Virus record (IMG/VR): IMGVR_UViG_3300032240_001872 | Span: 1-64,000 of that record | DNA from: a virus | DNA length: 64,000 nucleotides | Direction: 5' to 3' (one strand) | Shown: positions 16,943 through 26,539 of the stretch, piece after piece | How the letters are laid out: every line of letters begins with the position of its first letter | How positions within the stretch are numbered: the stretch's first letter is position 1 | Notes under the pieces: generated by a model | What the model saw: the letters and a program-made list of their open reading frames with translations, nothing else | Told to the model about the DNA's origin: nothing | The model's database searches: none | Program-made: the position numbers and the translations under genes

Positions 16943-17854
16943 ATGGCAACCAGCAAAGTAGTAGCACTTAGTTACAACAATATTCAATCAAAGATAGGGG
17001 CAATATTAGGGCCACCTAGTCCGTCTGTATTGGATCTTGGTTATAATCTTACTGTAAGTAGCGTACAAGTTCAGCCTGGTAAAAGAGTCTACGGCCAAGA
17101 TGCCAACTTGATGATCGGCGACTTAAACACTATTTTTACTCATCAAACCACATTAGATTCTGGTCTAACTACATTTAGTCAAGGTCAACTAATCAAAACA
17201 GGAGACCTTACACCGCTATCTTCAAAAACAGATACTGCATACGCCAATCGTAACACAGTTGGTCTTGCAAATTTATCTCAAATAAATTCAGATTCATACA
17301 GCGACGGAACTACATGGTCGGCGTATAGGATACACACCGTAACACTAGATTGGGGCAGTAATGCTGAATTCCGTGGTTGGGGTAATTTAGGTGGTTTCAT
17401 AACTATTGGTGCAGGTTTCCAAGGAGGCAGCGGCACACTTCAAACAAATTCTTGGAGCCAGCTGTTGCAATCTACGGGAGTGGTGGTTCTTGGAAATGTA
17501 GCGGCAACACAAGAAAATCAAACACGTAACGGCAGTTTTCCAAATGGCGGGCTATATAATATCTTGCAAAACGGCCAACAAGGTGCTAATGCAGGTACCG
17601 CTTTTAAAATCTTAGCCACAGACGCAAACTATACAGGTAACTTGTATAAAATAACAATAACACCATACGGTGGTGCTGATGCATTTAACTGCAAGGGATT
17701 TACAATAACAGCAACAATGACAGATCCTCATACTTCTCCACCTAAGGCAAAAAATTCAGATTTCATTGATGCAGATTTTACATGGACCGTTAACACCTAT
17801 TATGCGTTTAACAAATCCCCCACTGCATCTAACGTTACTAACAGTATATCGTAA
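16943..17854 (+). CDS. Virion structural protein, paralogue A
   Basis: A 303-residue protein whose N-terminus (NNIQSKIGAILGPPSPSVLDLG) and FTHQ segment match the proteins encoded at 17864 and at the C-terminus of the gene at 18757. A central WGSNAEFRGWGNLGGFI corresponds to FWNAGG segments in those paralogues. It is Gly/Ser/Asn/Thr-rich with no enzymatic motif, as expected for a tail or fibre-associated protein. It follows iscA by six bases and precedes paralogue B by nine. The exact virion role is unknown. Confidence 0.78.
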   Translation: MATSKVVALSYNNIQSKIGAILGPPSPSVLDLGYNLTVSSVQVQPGKRVYGQDANLMIGDLNTIFTHQTTLDSGLTTFSQGQLIKTGDLTPLSSKTDTAYANRNTVGLANLSQINSDSYSDGTTWSAYRIHTVTLDWGSNAEFRGWGNLGGFITIGAGFQGGSGTLQTNSWSQLLQSTGVVVLGNVAATQENQTRNGSFPNGGLYNILQNGQQGANAGTAFKILATDANYTGNLYKITITPYGGADAFNCKGFTITATMTDPHTSPPKAKNSDFIDADFTWTVNTYYAFNKSPTASNVTNSIS

Positions 17855-17863
17855 GGAAATAAT

Positions 17864-18748
17864 ATGGGAAAAATATACGCATCAGATTGGAATCCTATTC
17901 AATCTTCTATAGCTAATATTATGGGAGCTCCGAGCGGAACTGCTTACGGATGGAACAAAGCATCTAGTGTAACAAGTGCGCAGGTTAACAGCACACAGCA
18001 GATTAATCATACTCACTATAACGTTCTTAAAGACGATATTAATTTTTGTTATACACATATTACGGGATCAAATTCTTCATTACCTATTAGAAATGCAGGA
18101 ACACAAATAACCCAAGCTGATTTAACCAACGTCGCTGCCGCCCAATCTTACATTAGCACAAATAAAACCACGGCCGCCTCCTCACAACTGACTACATCTA
18201 ACATATTCAGTAACACCCAGGCATACACATGGACATCTTCATTGGGAGCCACGTATACATGGTCTTGGGCAAATGCTACCCAGTTTAACGCTTTTTGGAA
18301 TGCTGGTGGACAAATTTATTGGAACACATCTAGATATGCAGGTTCATCAACACCACAGAATCAAGGCTGGACGAATCTCTTGGCCAATTCGGGATTTATC
18401 TATATTACAGCAACAGCCTCGGGTCAAGTAGGTGCTACTTGGGCAGGAACTGTTTATAATACTAACGGTATAGGCGGCTTTTCAACCGTGCCGTCAATAT
18501 TTACAAAGGTATATGATCAGGATTTAAATTATACCAATAATTATTATCAAACTGAAGTATGGTTAGATGCCCAAGCTGGTAATGGAGCCACAACAATGAA
18601 TTTGAAGATATCTCTAATCGATACCCACGTGGGAACTGCTGGAGGCCCCGATGAAATTGATGGTAACGTTGCATTAACTATAACTCAAAAATATCCATAT
18701 ACATGGGCGGCTGGTGCGGCCACTTCCAGCAACGGCTTCTTGACCTAA
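17864..18748 (+). CDS. Virion structural protein, paralogue B
   Basis: A 294-residue paralogue of the preceding gene. It shares SDWNPIQSSIANIMGAPSG, the DDINFCYTHI segment and ATQFNAFWNAGGQIYWN. It is rich in Thr, Asn and aromatic residues and has no catalytic signature. AAGGAAATA precedes the ATG. It is most likely a tail-associated or fibre protein. The three-way repeat with the gene before and the C-terminal domain of the gene after suggests local duplication. Confidence 0.78.
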   Translation: MGKIYASDWNPIQSSIANIMGAPSGTAYGWNKASSVTSAQVNSTQQINHTHYNVLKDDINFCYTHITGSNSSLPIRNAGTQITQADLTNVAAAQSYISTNKTTAASSQLTTSNIFSNTQAYTWTSSLGATYTWSWANATQFNAFWNAGGQIYWNTSRYAGSSTPQNQGWTNLLANSGFIYITATASGQVGATWAGTVYNTNGIGGFSTVPSIFTKVYDQDLNYTNNYYQTEVWLDAQAGNGATTMNLKISLIDTHVGTAGGPDEIDGNVALTITQKYPYTWAAGAATSSNGFLT

Positions 18749-18756
18749 GGAATAAC

Positions 18757-21700
18757 ATGAACGAATTAATTGAATACATTGTAATTGTACACAACATTGA
18801 AGACAAGCCGGCACTACACGACGAAATTATAAATTCCGGCGGTAGCGAATGCGTGCCTGATCGAGCTGTTGATTGCTGTTTAAATCCAACTGCCAGTCGT
18901 TCCACTCATTACATGATGACTGAAGCAGAAGCTGAATTATTAAGGCAAGATCCAAGGGTGTGGGAAATAACTAGAACCATGAAGGATTTAGGAATCGAAG
19001 CTGTACCTGCTGGCGGTTACACACAAACTTCTAATTTATGGAGTAGAGGTTATACAACTGCTCAAGGAGACAACAATTGGGGCATCTTAAGGGCAGTGGA
19101 AGGTGTTCAAAGATTTCAGTGGGGAAGTGACAGTCCTCAACAATTATTCGATGTATCAGCAACTGTGAATATTCCATTTAGCGGCACTAACGTTGACGTA
19201 GTAATTGTAGATGGCCACGCTGATCCGGCGCACCCAGAGTACGCGGTTAACTCGGATGGTAGTGGTGGGAGTCGGTATAATCAATTTAACTGGTTAAGTC
19301 TTAGTAACGGACTTTGGGGATCGACTAACGGCAATTACATATACACCCCATATCGTCAATCCCAAGGAGCGACCGTGGCCTTAGAATCCAACAATATGCA
19401 CGGTTCTCACGTCGCTGGCATTGCATGTGGTAATACTAACGGTTGGGCAAGGAGCGCCAACATCTACAACATATATCCATATGGCAATGATAGCAATGCT
19501 TTTAACTTTACCACTAATCAGTTTATTAACGGATACTTTTTTGAGTACATAAAATATTGGCACCAGAACAAGGCGGTTAACCCTGCGACTGGTACTAGAA
19601 ATCCGACCATTATAAACAACAGTTGGGTCATTCAAAAAGTTATTGATATATCTACTATCAGTTCGGTTACCTACAGAGGAATTACTTACACAGCACCGTC
19701 GGGCGGATTTAGTGTAGCTACCCTTAATGGTTATGGTTTTCCAACTTATAGTAATACTCAGGTTAGAATACTATACCGATATCCTGCATATGAATCACAA
19801 TTACAAGACTGTATTAATGCAGGAATCATAGTAGTCAGTGCCGCTGGTAATTATTCTACAAAGATAGCCAGAGACGATCAATCTACAACTGATCCTGATT
19901 ATAATAATAGTCTTGTAACTTCTGGAACGACATATTACTATAATAGAGGAACATTTACTACAGTTTCTAATGGTATTGTAGTTGGTGCTCTAAGTTCTTC
20001 CTACATTGATATCAAATCAGGATATTCTGAAACAGGTCCTAGAATCGATGTATGGTCTCCTGGTTCTTACATTACAAGCTCAGTTTTTAATAATACCACC
20101 TACAGCGGCGCTGTTGCTGACACTAGAAATAGCAATTACTATCAGGTTAAGATTAACGGAACATCAATGGCAAGCCCGCAGGTCACAGGACTGTTAGCAT
20201 GTTTGTTAGAGTTATTCCCAACAACTACTCAAGCAGATGCACAACAGTACTTAATCGACCACGGTAAAGAAGGCACTATGCAGGACGGCGGTTATAACGT
20301 TGTCAACCCGCTATACGACACCGGACTACTTCAAGGTGCACCAAATAGAACCTTGTATGCATATTGGCCGCCTGCGCCTACTGCAACTGTGGCATTGCCT
20401 TCAACAACTATCAAAACAGACACTGTGGCAAAATTTACTCCCGTAGTAGGATCAGGCGGAGTAGGACAATTGGTTTATACCATCAGTCCTGCTCTGCCCT
20501 TAAGTTCCTTAGATGGTACTGCACAATGTTGGATTGAAGCAATAGCCGGAAGAACTGATGTAGCCTACTTTCATTTAGTATCTGCAACGCCAGTCGATAA
20601 CTTTAAAGTAGGAGACGGAATCTTTGGAGCAGGGATAACAGATGGTTCAGTGTTACAATTTCCAACAGATTCAGGCAAGCTAACCTGGACCATCTCGCCA
20701 GGTTATACTTCTAACGTAGGTAGTGCTGGTAGTCCAGTTTACTTTGATACAGGCTTACATATTAATAATAAGACTGGCGAAATTACAGGAAGAACTGTGA
20801 GAACTCAAGTGTCGACTACTTATACTGTTACAGTTACAGGAGGAGGCGTGTCAGCGACTGCACAGTTTTCTTTAGCGATCACTCCAGGTTCGTCATATGG
20901 TATCACACGTAATGTAGCCTACGGATCTGATGCGATACAACAATGTGACTTCTGGGAAGTGCAGAGTGGTACCCCAAAAGGAGTTATCGTTTGGGTTCAC
21001 GGTGGCGGATGGGTAGGGGGTGCCAAAGGACCTGTCGGGTTTACAACAAGTCAGGGGGGCAACTGGATTAATGATGAAGATCAAATAAGACAACTGGTAC
21101 AGAAAGGCTATTATGTTGTTAACTGCAATTATCGATTGGCTACAACTGATACTAATTATATTCCTACAGGTGGTAGTAGTACCGCTAACTATCATCCAGC
21201 CGGCGCTGATGATATCGAAACTATCATAAGATTTTGTACGACCGCCAACGCCGGGTCTAGTTATAGTTCAGTATGGAATACAATTTCAGCTAGAGCCAAC
21301 ACCTATGGACTCATCATTGCTGGAGAAAGTGCAGGCGGACACTTGGTAGCTTATGCTGGTATGAAGTATATCAATGATTACGGACAAGGTCCTATCACTG
21401 CTATTTGCCCAGTAGTAGGTCCTATGGATTTAGACCATGTAACACTGGAAAATATTGGGCCAACGAACATAACTCAGACTGCTAAGGATATAGTTAATAA
21501 TTATGTAAACGCTGTTAATAATAGTACAGCGTTACAAGCGGCTTCACCTAGATACAAGTATGGATCTCTGGCAAGTCCTGGACCATGGCGTACTGCTGTA
21601 AAAAATTCTGGTGTGAAATTTATTTTTGTAAACAACATCAATGATACATTAGTTCCGTCAATTCTCACTGACAATTTCATTAACACTCTACAATCAGAAT

Positions 21701-23115
21701 TAGGAAATAATAGAGTTAAGTATATCAAACTAGATGAAGGTGGCGATTGGGCGGCGGCCAATATTGCATATCCCAATCATAATTTAACCAGCGCGATTTC
21801 AACTATTGCAGAAACAGTAGCGGCGCTTGGTAATATAATAACGCCGTCAGTATTAGTTACATCAAAAATCATCACAGCAGGACAAGCGACATCATTTACT
21901 CCAGTAACCTTCGTTGGCGGTGCAGGAACTGTCACGTATAGCATAAACCCAAGTCTTCCAGCAGGGATGAGTTTTAATACCTCCAATGGTGCTATTACTG
22001 GAACACCTAGTGCGTTTTCACAAACCACTACATATACAGTTACAGGAACGGATTCGGCCAGTAATACAGCATCTGGTACGTTTACCTTATTGGTTCAGTC
22101 CGCGCCGTCAGTAGGCGGAACAACTCCAGTGAATCATAACGATTGGAACGCATTACACAACAAAGTTGCAACGGTGCTTGGAGCCCCTGATGGTTCCATA
22201 GTCGACTTAGGGTGGAATCAGGGTATTATAAGCGGTATCGTAAATACCAATGACACGATCACCGGTATTGAATACGATCAGATTGCTCAAGACGTTGACG
22301 TTTGCTATCAACACATTGCCAATACAAGATATCAACCTCCATCTAGAGTACCAGTTACTGAAAAGTATCATGTTACACAGTCAGACTATACAGGTCTAAG
22401 TGCGGCTGTTGACTACTGTTATGCAAATAGAACTACAGTTTCTCCGACCAAATTAACTGCATCTTCATGGACTGCACATAGCGGTAATATAACATGGACT
22501 TTGATCCATGGATTTGGTTATCAGATTGATTTCGCAGATAATGCCGCCTTTAGAAGTTTTTGGAACGCGGGCGGGACTATATCTTGGAATTTTGGATTCG
22601 TTCCCACAGCATCTCCTCCATTCGCTCCTATTAATCAAAATTGGGTAGATTTGTTAAGTGGTATTGGTACCTTTACACTTTCTAGAAATTCTTTTACTCA
22701 AACTGGGCAAGTTACCGGTTATAATGCTACTATATATTCGAACGTGTCTTCCGGAGTCTATGGCGGAAATATGTTAGTAAATCCAGACCCAATATCCAAT
22801 CCTGGAACAGCATTGTCTATGAAATGTTTTGGTGGCGACCCAAATTATACCAGTAGTTATATAGAAATGTGGCTCGGTCTGGATAGTAGTAATTTGCTTG
22901 CCGCGAAATCTATTTGGGTCGTTTCTGCAGTAGTTACTGCCCACACTGGATTAGGTGGCTCTAATAACTACACCTCTGATGGTAATTTAAGCCTATCACA
23001 AACCACTAGATATCCATTCAATATTCAACAGGTTGGTCAGAGCCATGCGTATAATTACACTGACGGCGTCAGAACTAACGCTCTAAGCTACCCAGGAATA
23101 CAGCCGTCATTTTAA
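18757..23115 (+). CDS. Multidomain tail protein: subtilisin protease + esterase + virion domain
   Basis: A 1452-residue protein from the ATG at 18757, which has AAGGAA before it; an in-frame start at 18703 would overlap the previous gene. Domains in order: I9-like propeptide (1-80); S8 protease with Asp152 (VDGHAD), His215 (MHGSH), oxyanion Asn365 and Ser470 (GTSMAS); a putative Ig-like domain (about 545-710); an alpha/beta-hydrolase of carboxylesterase type with HGGGW (748-752), nucleophile Ser858 in GESAGG, Asp963 and His1008; a second Ig-like domain (about 1028-1115); and a C-terminal domain (about 1125-1452) shared with the two preceding virion proteins. The likely job is to degrade or de-esterify host surface polymers during adsorption; this is inference. 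Confidence 0.88.
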   Translation: MNELIEYIVIVHNIEDKPALHDEIINSGGSECVPDRAVDCCLNPTASRSTHYMMTEAEAELLRQDPRVWEITRTMKDLGIEAVPAGGYTQTSNLWSRGYTTAQGDNNWGILRAVEGVQRFQWGSDSPQQLFDVSATVNIPFSGTNVDVVIVDGHADPAHPEYAVNSDGSGGSRYNQFNWLSLSNGLWGSTNGNYIYTPYRQSQGATVALESNNMHGSHVAGIACGNTNGWARSANIYNIYPYGNDSNAFNFTTNQFINGYFFEYIKYWHQNKAVNPATGTRNPTIINNSWVIQKVIDISTISSVTYRGITYTAPSGGFSVATLNGYGFPTYSNTQVRILYRYPAYESQLQDCINAGIIVVSAAGNYSTKIARDDQSTTDPDYNNSLVTSGTTYYYNRGTFTTVSNGIVVGALSSSYIDIKSGYSETGPRIDVWSPGSYITSSVFNNTTYSGAVADTRNSNYYQVKINGTSMASPQVTGLLACLLELFPTTTQADAQQYLIDHGKEGTMQDGGYNVVNPLYDTGLLQGAPNRTLYAYWPPAPTATVALPSTTIKTDTVAKFTPVVGSGGVGQLVYTISPALPLSSLDGTAQCWIEAIAGRTDVAYFHLVSATPVDNFKVGDGIFGAGITDGSVLQFPTDSGKLTWTISPGYTSNVGSAGSPVYFDTGLHINNKTGEITGRTVRTQVSTTYTVTVTGGGVSATAQFSLAITPGSSYGITRNVAYGSDAIQQCDFWEVQSGTPKGVIVWVHGGGWVGGAKGPVGFTTSQGGNWINDEDQIRQLVQKGYYVVNCNYRLATTDTNYIPTGGSSTANYHPAGADDIETIIRFCTTANAGSSYSSVWNTISARANTYGLIIAGESAGGHLVAYAGMKYINDYGQGPITAICPVVGPMDLDHVTLENIGPTNITQTAKDIVNNYVNAVNNSTALQAASPRYKYGSLASPGPWRTAVKNSGVKFIFVNNINDTLVPSILTDNFINTLQSELGNNRVKYIKLDEGGDWAAANIAYPNHNLTSAISTIAETVAALGNIITPSVLVTSKIITAGQATSFTPVTFVGGAGTVTYSINPSLPAGMSFNTSNGAITGTPSAFSQTTTYTVTGTDSASNTASGTFTLLVQSAPSVGGTTPVNHNDWNALHNKVATVLGAPDGSIVDLGWNQGIISGIVNTNDTITGIEYDQIAQDVDVCYQHIANTRYQPPSRVPVTEKYHVTQSDYTGLSAAVDYCYANRTTVSPTKLTASSWTAHSGNITWTLIHGFGYQIDFADNAAFRSFWNAGGTISWNFGFVPTASPPFAPINQNWVDLLSGIGTFTLSRNSFTQTGQVTGYNATIYSNVSSGVYGGNMLVNPDPISNPGTALSMKCFGGDPNYTSSYIEMWLGLDSSNLLAAKSIWVVSAVVTAHTGLGGSNNYTSDGNLSLSQTTRYPFNIQQVGQSHAYNYTDGVRTNALSYPGIQPSF
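22129..23115 (+). other. C-terminal virion domain shared with the two upstream genes
   Basis: Codons about 1125-1452 of the multidomain gene (NDWNALHNKVATVLGAPDG, DVDVCYQHI, FRSFWNAGGTISWN) repeat the whole-length pattern of the proteins at 16943 and 17864. It probably anchors the enzymatic domains to the virion. Confidence 0.7.
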
Positions 23116-23128
23116 TTAAAGGCGCAAA

Positions 23129-23470
23129 ATGGATGAAAGATTAGTCAAGGCATTAGAACATGCTGATTATCGACAGACTCTTGGTATTGAAAGACAGCGG
23201 TTAAAAGACAAAGCTCACGCAGATCTTATCATAGGCTACAATGGTGGCATGTTTACTGTTGATCGAACACTTATTGGATTTGTAACAGCTATCAAAGAAT
23301 ACGGATCTGCTGTTATTTTAGATGACAACGGATATCCAGTTGAAATTGAAGACCTAGATGAATTCCAAGCAAGGGTAGTTGGTACATATTTTGAAGTTAC
23401 CAACAAATACCTAACAGACTATAACGAAATCAAACAAAAAAGATCTGCGGCAAAATTGGTGGATTTATGA
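23129..23470 (+). CDS. Small conserved-looking phage protein, function unknown
   Basis: A 113-residue, charged, mainly helical protein that I cannot assign. It has YNGGMFTVDRTLIGF and LDDNGYPVEIEDLDEFQ, with a basic Lys/Arg-rich C-terminus. AAAGGCG lies before its ATG, and its end overlaps the next start by four bases. It reads like small helper proteins found among structural genes of marine T4-like phages, but no role can be given. Confidence 0.72.
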   Translation: MDERLVKALEHADYRQTLGIERQRLKDKAHADLIIGYNGGMFTVDRTLIGFVTAIKEYGSAVILDDNGYPVEIEDLDEFQARVVGTYFEVTNKYLTDYNEIKQKRSAAKLVDL

Positions 23471-24297
23471 ACCAAGGTTGTTGTATATTTGCCTACGACG
23501 GCGATATAGCCTACGGCACTCAAGCGGCTCTGTCAGCTCGGTTAGTTAAGAAATATCTTAATATACCTGTTAGTCTTATAACAGATGAAGATACTTCGAA
23601 GCGGGTTGATCACAGTATTTTTGATCAAATCATTATAACTGAAATAGAAGACACAGGTAACTCACGTATGCTGTCCGGAGAAGCCATTGCTTTTAAAAAC
23701 ACCAACAGAAATAAAATCTACGATCTTACTCCGTATGATCGTACACTATTAATCGACAGTGATTTTTTAGTATTCAGTAATCGTCTAAAAGATTATTTAG
23801 ATAGTGGTTACAATTTTATGATATGCGAAAACATGAAAGATCTATGCCCCAATAGACCCGGAAGTAAAGTCACGTTCGGTCCAGCAAGTCTTCGCATGCT
23901 GTGGGCAACAAATATTATATTCAACAAAACTCCCGAAAATAAAATTCTTTTTGATCTAGTAGAACACATTCGCGAAAACTGGGAATGGTATGGAGTGCTT
24001 TATCATTTTGATACCAGGAGATTCCGTAACGACTATGCATTTACAGTAGCATGTCATATTATGGGAGGATTTGGCGCTGATCAATATTATATAGCCTTGC
24101 CTAGTCCCATATTGTTTAATGATCAAGATTCATTAGTTGGTAAGAAGGCCGTGGAAAAAATAATAGCTAAAAAAGATCTAACATGGATTGTTGGGGAGCA
24201 AAACATATTAGTTAAAACGCAAAATCAAGATATTCACATGATGAACAAACTAGATTTACTGAAAAAAATAGATACATTTTTAAATTTATATGATTGA
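23467..24297 (+). CDS. Glycosyltransferase-like protein (GT-A fold, DSD motif)
   Basis: A 276-residue protein with a nucleotide-sugar transferase layout. CCIFAYDGDIAYGTQA and ARLVKKYLNIPVSLITDED form the first Rossmann-like half. RTLLIDSDFLVF carries the metal-binding DxD motif (about residues 96-103), and MLWATNIIFN follows. It resembles GT8-type transferases in order and spacing. The next gene has the same DSD context, so the two are likely distant paralogues. It sits right after the tail genes, so it may glycosylate virion proteins or host surface; donor and acceptor are unknown. Confidence 0.7.
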   Translation: MNQGCCIFAYDGDIAYGTQAALSARLVKKYLNIPVSLITDEDTSKRVDHSIFDQIIITEIEDTGNSRMLSGEAIAFKNTNRNKIYDLTPYDRTLLIDSDFLVFSNRLKDYLDSGYNFMICENMKDLCPNRPGSKVTFGPASLRMLWATNIIFNKTPENKILFDLVEHIRENWEWYGVLYHFDTRRFRNDYAFTVACHIMGGFGADQYYIALPSPILFNDQDSLVGKKAVEKIIAKKDLTWIVGEQNILVKTQNQDIHMMNKLDLLKKIDTFLNLYD

Positions 24298-25150
24298 TAA
24301 ACTTTTAGACAAAGGCTATTTTATGATAGCCAATAGTACCAAAGAAACCAACTATATAAGATTGGCCTATGTTACTGCGTTGACTATAAAATTGACTCAG
24401 CCAGACGGATATAATAATGTAAGCATAGCCACCACCCATGTACAAAATGCACAATCTTTAAAGTTGTCTTGGGTTTTTGATAGCATCATTGATTACGAAG
24501 GTCCTAAAGGTATGAACGCAAGATCACGTGCTTACGAACATACTCCTTATAAAGAAACAGTATTCATTGATAGCGATTTCCTTTTCCTCAATGATGTGAG
24601 CCACTGGTGGCCGTACATGCAGAAACACGATTTATGGTGTGCTACTCGTCCTATGACATTCCGAGGTGAGACAATGACCAGCAAATATTATCGGCAAGCG
24701 TTTGTTGATAATAATTTACCAGATTTTTATTCGGGATGGCTCTATTTTAAACAGAGTAGGGAAACATCTAAATTTTGGGATATCATGCGAGCGTTAACTG
24801 ACTACCCAGAAACATGGAAAGATCAATTAACTGGTTGCAATTTTGAAAGTATTCCTACAGACGAAGCATGCGCCCTAGCCGCCAAAATGTTAGACATAGT
24901 AGAAGACATGAGCGATCCTAAAATGCCGTTTCCTAGATTTACTCACATGAAACCAAAAAGTCAAGGGTTTGTCGATGGCGTTAATTGGCCGGACTACATT
25001 GCCTTTTATTATAACAAAGATTTTAATGTAAAAATAGGACCATATCATCAACAAGATATTTTGCATTATACCAAGAAAGATCTAATAAGCGATGGCTTGA
25101 TTAACATGTTAGAGGAGAAAGTATGGAACAAGTACAAAGATATTATGTAA
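24290..25150 (+). CDS. Glycosyltransferase-like protein (DSD motif)
   Basis: A 286-residue protein with YIRLAYVTALTIKLTQPDG, FDSIIDYEGPKGMNARSRAYEHTPY and ETVFIDSDFLFLNDV, the last holding the DxD metal motif (about residue 93). PDFYSGWLYFK and IPTDEACALAAKML resemble the acceptor-side region of GT8-like enzymes. It overlaps the preceding gene by eight bases and the following one by 28. Role assumed to be sugar transfer; no substrate evidence. Confidence 0.7.
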   Translation: MIDKLLDKGYFMIANSTKETNYIRLAYVTALTIKLTQPDGYNNVSIATTHVQNAQSLKLSWVFDSIIDYEGPKGMNARSRAYEHTPYKETVFIDSDFLFLNDVSHWWPYMQKHDLWCATRPMTFRGETMTSKYYRQAFVDNNLPDFYSGWLYFKQSRETSKFWDIMRALTDYPETWKDQLTGCNFESIPTDEACALAAKMLDIVEDMSDPKMPFPRFTHMKPKSQGFVDGVNWPDYIAFYYNKDFNVKIGPYHQQDILHYTKKDLISDGLINMLEEKVWNKYKDIM

Positions 25151-25686
25151 AGTTTGATTCTTCTACATTAGAAATTAAGTCAATGGGGCAACATTATACA
25201 GAAGAGCCCGGATGTTCTATACTAGAGGTTGATTGGAATTTAATAAAACCATTTTTTGTTGATTTTAAAAACCTATATGAGTTCTATCCTCTAATTGAAA
25301 ATGAAAAAATTACAGGATTTAGACGTAAGCGCATGTTCATGAGTCAATTGGTTAAAAATGACGACTTAGAAACAGTTAAATCCTTAAGACCTTATGAAAA
25401 TTTTATTGCAGACTGTGCAATAATAGCTTTGCTAGATAACAACGTTTTAAAATTGCATTACGATAAAGATCATTTTGACAGTCTTACCAATCAAGAAAAT
25501 ATTGAAAGATTGACATTAGTTAAAGGAGTAATGTATAATATACATATTACAGAAAAGGGTAATCCTTATTGTTTGTATGACTGTCAAGAAATACAAGTAG
25601 ACGACTTAATAGAAGGAATACCAATTTTATTACCATATACAGGGCCAACACCTATTTCAGTTTATGTCTCTACTAAAAATCAATGA
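25123..25686 (+). CDS. Unknown phage protein
   Basis: A 187-residue acidic protein without recognised motifs. AGAGGAGAAAGT gives a strong ribosome site before its ATG. The order of short beta segments (RYYVKFDSSTLEIKSMG, LEVDWNLIKPF, ALLDNNVLKLHYD, NIHITEKGNPY) suggests an all-beta protein, possibly a virion or chaperone component. It lies between two glycosyltransferase pairs and overlaps both neighbours, so it is co-expressed with them. Confidence 0.65.
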   Translation: MEQVQRYYVKFDSSTLEIKSMGQHYTEEPGCSILEVDWNLIKPFFVDFKNLYEFYPLIENEKITGFRRKRMFMSQLVKNDDLETVKSLRPYENFIADCAIIALLDNNVLKLHYDKDHFDSLTNQENIERLTLVKGVMYNIHITEKGNPYCLYDCQEIQVDDLIEGIPILLPYTGPTPISVYVSTKNQ

Positions 25687-26539
25687 ACTAGATTGCGTGT
25701 TCATCTCTTATGATGAACCAAATGCAGAACTAAACTATGCCAAGTTGCTATATGAAGCTCCGTGGGCAAAACGTGTTCACGGAGTTAAAGGTAGTGATGC
25801 TTGCCACAAGGCTGCGGCCAACCTGAGCGAAACAGAGTGGTTTGTTACTGTGGACGCAGACAATATTGTTAATCCTAAGTTTTGGGATTTAGAAATTGAG
25901 TTAGACAATTATCCAAATGCACAGGCATTTAACTGGCCAGGTCGCAATAACATCAACGGCTTGCGTTACGGCAACGGCAGTCTCAAGGCATGGCGTAAAG
26001 ACTTTGTGCTTAATATGAAAACACACGAGGCCGCAGAGGAAGACAAAGGTCAGGTAGACTTTTGTTGGGAAGCTGGTTATTATCCGCTTACTGTTAGTTA
26101 CTCAGATACGATTATAAACACAACTCCATTACAAGCATGGCGAGCAGGATTTCGTGAAGGTGTAAAGATGTGTTTAGATCGCGGCATACGATTAGAACAA
26201 GGCAAGAACGCTAAGGAAGTCATATGGTGGGAGAACCTACATAGGCTAAAGCAGTGGCTCACGTTGGGTATACATGCTGATCAAGGTGCGTGGGCAATAG
26301 TCGGTGCGTGGCAAGGCGTTTACCTTACTATGTGTACTGATTGGGACATTACCAATGTCCGAGATTTTGAAGTACTAAATGAAATGTTTAGTAGAATAGC
26401 CGGCATAGATCCCTTAGAACTAATTCAAATGTATCAAATAAAAACAAAAGATTTTATCAGTGTGCCTGTACTCAATGCAGATACAAGCGCCTATGTAGTT
26501 AACACCTTTGACGAATTTTACAGGCTCAATCGTGTATGA
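25664..26539 (+). CDS. Glycosyltransferase-like protein (DAD motif)
   Basis: A 291-residue protein with CVFISYDEPNAELNYAKLL, VKGSDACHKAAANLSETEW and FVTVDADNIVNP, which carries the DxD motif (about 63-66). WPGRNNINGLRYGNGSLKAW follows. The layout is that of family-2-like glycosyltransferases seen in marine phages. The next gene is a clear paralogue, sharing FISYxEPNAExNY and VKGxxxAHxAAA. The start lies 23 bases inside the preceding gene. Acceptor and donor unknown. Confidence 0.72.
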   Translation: MSLLKINELDCVFISYDEPNAELNYAKLLYEAPWAKRVHGVKGSDACHKAAANLSETEWFVTVDADNIVNPKFWDLEIELDNYPNAQAFNWPGRNNINGLRYGNGSLKAWRKDFVLNMKTHEAAEEDKGQVDFCWEAGYYPLTVSYSDTIINTTPLQAWRAGFREGVKMCLDRGIRLEQGKNAKEVIWWENLHRLKQWLTLGIHADQGAWAIVGAWQGVYLTMCTDWDITNVRDFEVLNEMFSRIAGIDPLELIQMYQIKTKDFISVPVLNADTSAYVVNTFDEFYRLNRV

